Origin: Ecdyonurus torrentis
Lineage: Eukaryota; Arthropoda; Insecta; Ephemeroptera; Heptageniidae
Reading direction: 5' to 3'
Length of the DNA: 64,000 nucleotides
Assembly: GCA_949318235.1 (NCBI GenBank)
Contig: OX439130.1
Span: 44,539,521 to 44,603,520 of the forward strand
Shown here: positions 1 through 64,000 of the stretch, one piece after another
Numbering within the stretch: the first letter of the stretch is position 1
How the letters are laid out: each line of letters starts with the position of its first letter
The notes under the pieces: generated by a model
Seen by the model: the letters and a program-made list of their open reading frames with translations, nothing else
Database searches by the model: none
What the model was told of the DNA's origin: nothing
Position numbers and translations under genes: made by a program

Positions 1-401
1 TTTATCTTAAAGATTCAAGTACTGTAATTCAATTCCTTAATTCCTTTTTTTAAACACCCAAAAAACTATTAAGTGATTTTAATAAAATAAAAACATGAAA
101 TTTCATTTATAAAAACAATAGCTATACATTTTGATTTATTTCATCTTATTCGACAAAAATCTTGAATAAAACATAAAAAACATAAAAGCAATAAATTTAA
201 ACAATTTGTTTTACTATTATTTCCAAAACAGTAAACATTATATTTTTTTTCGTTAAAATAATGCTTTTTTTTACATTTTTATGTATTAAAATTTATAATA
301 ATTGAATTTTGTTTAAAAATTTTACATTCTGGTCATGAATTGTGATAAATATTGGATCAGGAAAACGTGTTCATTTTCTCACTCACTCTCACTTTCTCTT
401 G

Positions 402-406
<5 letters not shown>

Positions 407-434
<28 letters not shown>
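407..434 (+). repeat. Short (CT)n microsatellite
   Basis: Near-perfect CT run in the incoming intron, preceded by imperfect CTCA/CTCT sequence from about 379. Confidence 0.9.
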
Positions 435-983
435 CACTTTGAAACGCATGCATATTTCAGTGAGAGTTCCGAGGCGTTGAGTAGACTCAATTATTAGCCT
501 ACACACCACTGATGTACATAAAGCTATGACCACTTAAATGTAACACCACAGTTACAAGACTTTACGAGTATTACAAGTGGTGTAAACATGACTCACATTA
601 ATCTACACACACATAATATATATATTATATACTTTTGTATAAGATAATATCTAAACCAGGTGTCATGTAATTCAATTCCATTCCATTCAAATTATGGATT
701 TTTTATAAAATGTACTTGATCTTAAAATAACATTTTATTTATATGGTCTGTTTACGCATTTTTTTTTTCATTTTTCTTTTCTTTTTTTACATATATATAT
801 AAAATTTAATATTAAATTTTGAATTTCGTTGTTGACATAAAATAAACTATTTTAGATAAGACTTCGAGAGAAATAGAGACCATTGTTTCATTTTTAATTA
901 CTAAATACACCTGAAAGTGATACAGTACTTATAAAAGCCTTTTCTAAAATGGAACATTATGAGATGCAAGGTAAATAGATGGC

Positions 984-1154
984 CTAGGTAATCCAAAGAG
1001 AATATCGATATTTAATTTGCTCTTTCTTTTTCATTTGTTATATCTTGGAAGTTATATTTTGTTGCCCATTTGATCAATGTAATTTTGTACCTGCAATATA
1101 CACATCTCCAGCTGACCTGTACTTTTCAGCGGAAATCCTATTTGGATTACCTAG
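984..1154. mobile_element. Small MITE-like element with 14-bp terminal inverted repeats
   Basis: CTAGGTAATCCAAA at 984-997 is exactly inverted at 1141-1154 (TTTGGATTACCTAG). The 171-bp unit has no coding capacity. The CTAG ends are self-complementary, so a target duplication cannot be separated from the ends. No second copy was noticed in the window, so a chance repeat cannot be excluded. Confidence 0.5.
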
Positions 1155-1484
1155 TCATTACTTACATTTATAAGATGGGATAATCATACTTTATGTTTGT
1201 TAAACTCTTCTGTAGCTTTTTAAAGAGGAGAAAAAAATAAAAAAGCTTGTTACGTTGTGCTGTATATCTGGTAGTGATGACGTCATATTCAACATAATAC
1301 AATTGATATAGTGAAGTAAGCTGCATACTTCACAATTTTTCTACAGTTTCTGGAGCCACATAACGAATAACAATGGTTTCATTTCATAAAAAGCGATTGC
1401 TTTTCAATATTTTACCTCTTTCAAAAAAGTATAATGTTATAGTTTTATAAAGGGACCGTTTCTATTAAACATACTATAGTTTTT

Positions 1485-1832
1485 ACATTGCAATATATTA
1501 AAGCCAAAGACCATATAAAGCAACATATTGTGCTTTTTAATGAATAAACATGAAATGGGATCTTCAAAACTGATGACAATTTTTATCAGAATGTTACGAG
1601 AGAGCGTGAAAAACTGTAAAGTTTGCAATTTGCGTGAACCTTTATGTTTATGACGTCAGAAACATGCAAAAATTAGTATGATAATGTTGTGCGGGTTGCA
1701 TAAATTGAATTTTCTGATCACTGCTACGGAGCAACTGTTGGGTTTTGAGACAAACTAATGTTATTTATGTAAATCCCATCAAGTGTTTTGTAATATAAAT
1801 GCTTATGTTTTTCTCTAGTCTATTCCTTTAAG
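1485..1832 (-). repeat. Dispersed repeat, copy 1 (reverse orientation)
   Basis: The reverse complement of this stretch aligns along its length with 20940-21270. Shared blocks include the GCAACCCGCACAACATT segment, TTTTTGCATGTTTCTGACGTCA, the CACGCTCTCTCGT segment and TCATTAAAAAGCAC. No terminal inverted repeats or open frame are evident, so the class is unknown. Confidence 0.8.
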
Positions 1833-3670
1833 AGTATGACAGTAATTTTGTGTTTTATTTATTTTATTACCAACGTACAAAGAAAAAAAAAAAAAAAAAA
1901 AAAAACGTAAACAATTCTTTTTACATTTATTTAATTTTAAAAGTAACAATAAACATGATTGTTTTATATATACAGTATCAAATGAATGACTGAAACATGT
2001 CAAATTTTTCAAACTGAAATATTTATTTATTTAACTATAACATATAGAAAAACAAAATACAATACGCCACAGACATATAAAATAAAATCATTTATATGCA
2101 AAATATTTTACGCAGTAATTTAACACTAGAAGTGCAGAGCCGACAGTCACATTTATTCAAATTTTATTTTGAAATATTTTAGAACATATATTTTACATTC
2201 TTTTGATGTAATGTAATGATATATAGTAACATTTTAATCGTAAAAATAACAAGTTATTTTCATTTTTTTTTTATAATTTTTTTTTACCGTAACTAAACAT
2301 GTAATACGTTAAGGCATACACATTTTTCTTCATACTATATTATATGAAGTTGAATAATATTTTTTCTCAATAAAGTTAACATAAAGTAATAGCTAATCAC
2401 AATAATGTTTCAACACAGCTATATTTCACTTTACAGAGGAGGAGAGAGGAAAAAAAAAAGAGAGTAATATAAAGCAACGCTAAAGGAGAATTGCAAATTT
2501 ATTATATAAAATATCTGAATATTATATTTCCTTGATTTTTTTTTATTTATATAGAATTTTATGTAAGAAAGAATAAAATTTATATTAAAAAAAAATGAAC
2601 ATTTTCATATTATGAAATGTATAAGAAAAAATATATAATAATATATACCATAAATATAATATTATATATATATATATATATCATTTATTGCATATTAAAA
2701 TCAAATCACTAATCATTTTCATTATTTTTATAAACCATTAAATTAATATAATACTAATTTTTAATAAGATTTTTTATATGTATTTTAAAGAAAAGGTCTT
2801 TTAAAAATCAATTCATCACAAAACTTGTTCACCCCACATTTTCCACGTCATTTCCCTTTTCTTTTTTAAAGCACTTTTTTTTTTAAATAAATCTGAGATT
2901 TTTTTTTAAAACCGTTAAGAGGGAATGAATTAATATACCATGAAATATGCTTCATTATTTATTTTTATTAAGATTTAAAAATATGTATAAAAAAAAAGCA
3001 GTCAAGAATTTTTATATTAAAGCTTTAGTGCAGTTAAACTGTACATTATACTATAAAACATTGCACCTTTAATTTCGTTTCCATATATTTTTAATTTTTT
3101 TTTATTTAATATACTGGATTTTAAAATTAACACCCGTACCGATGGATCTTTCCGTCTCAGTCCCACCTAATAAACCCTCTTTTCTCAAATCGTAGGAAAC
3201 CAATAATCTCACAGTTGTGCCAAATCATTACAATAATTCTGATGTTAATATTGTGCAAATATGATAATTATCACAAAGTTAAAAGTTGATAATAAAGCTT
3301 CCTTCCGGTTGTGTGTTAGATGAAAAAAAAAGTCCTTTGATTATTTTTGAAAGTTTAAGTAATCTAATTAAAATATTTTAACCTTAACATGGAATTTTCT
3401 GTTCTATAGCTTTAAGATTTTAAAAAGGCATTGAAATTTTATATATATATATATATATTAAGTATTAAGGATATTATATATTTTAGACGGTGCATGATGG
3501 TTTGAGCAGAGGATTGGAGAATGGAGGGAGAGAAAGAAGGAATTGGGCGGGTGTGCTAAGGTGGTGGTGTTTTATAGACTCTCAGTAATATCATATATAT
3601 ATATAAAAGTTGGATGCGTGTTGAGGGATGATTTAGTGGCAAGTCTATATACACACCGTCGTCTCCGTAA

Positions 3671-3673
<3 letters not shown>

Positions 3674-3701
<28 letters not shown>
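3674..3701 (+). repeat. Short (CT)n microsatellite
   Basis: Perfect TC run of about 28 bp in the incoming intron. Confidence 0.9.
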
Positions 3702-4835
3702 GTCCCATCTTAAAATCTAAAACTATAATCTCTTATACGTATACTTTTAGTCTATAACACACCGAAAACTTTTTTTTTTTTCAACATCGTATTATTTGAA
3801 AAATTACATAAAATAATCATTCATCACTTTAATATATCAAACTTTTTTTTTATTATTATTAATCAAATAAAATTTATAGGGGTGTGTATTATTTTTATTA
3901 TAGGGTGTTACCTTTTTCTATATGTAAATGTAATTATCTTTTTAGTATTTAGATTTGGTAAAGTAATTGGTGTAACAAAATTACATTTTGATTTCAAAGC
4001 TATTATCTTTCTTTTTTATTCAAACTTAATACTAAAATTTTTTTTCTTTCTTTCTTTCATTTCTTTTCTTTTTATTACTTTTTCTTTTTGAATGAGATTT
4101 TGTTACAACTTTATTCATAGGTATGATTCATTATAATAGGAGAATATTATCAAACGTTGGCTTTCATAGAATTCAATTGCAATTAAGTTCTATTTTTAAG
4201 TACTATTCAATTAAAAATTACTTTTCTTTTTTAAATACATCCTTTCTTTAAAAAGAAGAAGAAGAAGAAAAAAAAACTTCATAGATGCATGGAAATAACT
4301 TCTTTCTTTTTTTTCCAGGCACCTTTTTATAAATTTAAAGAACTGGAAGTCAATATTAAAAGATTCAGTCACATCAATTCATGTTTTAAATTGCTGACAA
4401 TTTTACTTTTATTTTATAAATATACAATCACACAAAATTAAAACAGTATCTGAAGGATAGGCTAAAAATTCAATGGATCTTACCAGAGGAGCTATTAGTT
4501 GGTCAATTACAACCCACGTGAGAAAAGGCAAGCGACTCCTATTTTTCTATTCTTTAGTACAAAAGTGGAACTCATCTTTTAGCTTTTTTTTTTTTCACCC
4601 TTTAATAAAACGTATGCACTAAGGTTGGAAATTTTTAAATGAGGGATACTTAACACACTTATACGTATTTTCTATGTTATATTTTATATCAACATTTTTT
4701 TTTTGTCATTGATAGTACCTATTTCTATGATCAATCATAGCAGTCCTCATATTTTTATTCTCCTTATCATATAGACGAAATAATATGACAAAAAAAAAAT
4801 TTTTTTTTGGTCGTATTCCAAAACTTGTTGCTTAG

Positions 4836-4837
<2 letters not shown>

Positions 4838-4896
<59 letters not shown>
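4838..4896 (+). repeat. (AT)n microsatellite
   Basis: Uninterrupted AT array of about 59 bp. Confidence 0.95.
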
Positions 4897-4897
<1 letters not shown>

Positions 4898-6112
4898 CAA
4901 TGCAGGAAAAAAAAGTGGCAGCAAGAGAAATATTTCTAGGGGTTGGTTGAGTGACAGACAGGATTTAACAAGTACCCTAGCTATTTTGTATATATAACGT
5001 TCATTTTTGAATACCAGACATTTTGTTGAGAGATACTTATGTATAAAAGCAGCTTAAGGTCCATTATTAAATTCTCTTTGTTTTAAGCCACTTGATGTTA
5101 AATGAACATTAATCTGGTTATACGTGTACGTTGTATTTTAATAATAATAAAGTCTTCTTTGTAATATTACTGTTCATCTACTTCATATATCAATTGATGT
5201 ATACCTTGTAAGTGATCAGATTTTAGATAGGTATTAAAATTTATTAAGTGTTTGTGAATACTATAACATCCAATTTTACTATACCTGGAATTATATTTAA
5301 CTCGATTTACAAAAGGTTTTATAATATAGTATACCTAATTTAATACTTATTAATTTTAACCTTTCTCCTTATATTTTTATTTATGCTGTATAAAATAATT
5401 AAAGTAAGCGTTAAATTTTATGTAAAATAGTGTTTCATAAAAATAAATTGTTGTTGGTTATTAAATGTAGAAATATTCCATGTAATAAATCGTGAAAAAA
5501 AAATGTTGACTGTTCTTTCTTGTTACTGCGAGACCAAACAGGGCGTTTTATTCTACCACTGACATTATTTTTATATTAAATTGCTGTACACTAGGAAGCT
5601 ATTTGTTATTTAATAATTAGTCTATTCTTTTTATGTTATAAATACATACTAAATATCCCCGGTAACTTTTATTAAGCGTCACTTCAAGTCAAATATTATA
5701 TCAGGTTTCCATCCTCATTTTATAGCAATAACGACGATAACGTAATTTTAAATGCATGTTCATAAAGTTGTTTTTTAATCGCATTGTTAGTCATTGTTGG
5801 AAATAAAATTATACAATATTATCAAAGTGGAAATGATAACACATTTATGCATTGTTTTATTTATTATATAAATATTTTTTTAATGTAGGAAAACCATGTT
5901 TTTTTCTTCTTTTTTTATATTTTATCCTCTCCCATTTACATAAATATAATATGCAGAATATTCACAATAGTTATTCCAGTTAAATATATTTTTTATTACG
6001 TTTAATTTAAAGAAAATATTTTCACAAATAATAAAAACACACTACGTATACAAAATATTAAAATATTAGAGAAAAATTGATTGAATAATTTCTATGATAA
6101 TTTTTGTTACAG

Positions 6113-63979
<57,867 letters not shown>

Positions 63980-64000
63980 GTAAGTATTTGCATGATTCGC

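Larger units (their letters stand above)
1..6112 (+). other. Incoming intron of the Side-like gene (3' part)
   Basis: No coding exon was found here. I looked for the missing first half of Ig2 (a cysteine-containing segment before GKPQP) and saw none, so the intron starts upstream of the window. It is AT-rich with short (CT)n tracts near 407-434 and 3674-3701, an (AT)n run at 4838-4896, a small terminal-inverted-repeat element at 984-1154 and a dispersed repeat copy at 1485-1832. Short open frames at 1437-1628, 1815-2012 and 3882-4091 are low-complexity and unsupported. Confidence 0.7.

Noticed and set aside
1..6112. Search for the Ig1 or first-half Ig2 exon
   Set aside because: No GC-richer stretch with acceptor, Ig cysteine and donor was found; these exons are presumably upstream of the window.

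Overview
The window is a stretch of eukaryotic nuclear DNA. It is strongly AT-rich and full of microsatellites and small foldback elements, and it is almost entirely intron. It carries one recognisable gene, on the + strand: nine internal exons (6113-6325, 13492-13637, 16616-16760, 28908-29038, 38307-38466, 48877-49170, 58926-59231, 61151-61480, 63801-63979). Spliced, they read as 634 uninterrupted codons. The product matches the Sidestep (Side) family of immunoglobulin-superfamily receptors: second half of Ig2, Ig3, Ig4, Ig5 with an extra cysteine pair, a fibronectin-III-like domain, a single membrane span, and a Gln- and Pro-rich cytoplasmic tail. Both gene ends lie outside the window. The signal peptide, Ig1 and first half of Ig2 are upstream; the last exon(s), stop codon and 3' UTR are downstream.

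The Sidestep family is characteristic of arthropods, so the organism is most likely an arthropod. Large AT-rich introns packed with (GA)n, (AT)n and poly-T tracts would suit a crustacean, but the sequence does not fix the taxon.

Layout: 1-6112, incoming intron with two small repeat elements. 6113-16760, exons for Ig2 and Ig3; the intron between them holds a 349-bp foldback MITE and a back-to-back pair of 235-bp MITEs. 16761-28907, a 12.1-kb intron with long GA/CT tracts. 28908-38466, the two Ig4 exons, separated by a 9.3-kb intron with a hAT-like terminus, a (GAAT)101 array and a MITE that appears to have inserted into its own kind. 38467-58925, the Ig5 exon inside two ~10-kb introns; these hold a MITE nested in another repeat and a 1.07-kb long inverted repeat. 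58926-63979, three exons for the FN3 domain, membrane span and tail.

I found no tRNA, rRNA, CRISPR array, promoter, second protein-coding gene or transposase ORF. Other open frames are mostly low-complexity translations of dinucleotide repeats or of inverted-repeat arms. The best candidates for something unusual are structural: the A-B-A'-B' nested element at 34199-34830, the duplicated 9-bp flank around the MITE pair at 10019-10506, and the long inverted repeat at 56536-57608. None of these is evidence of a new biochemical system.
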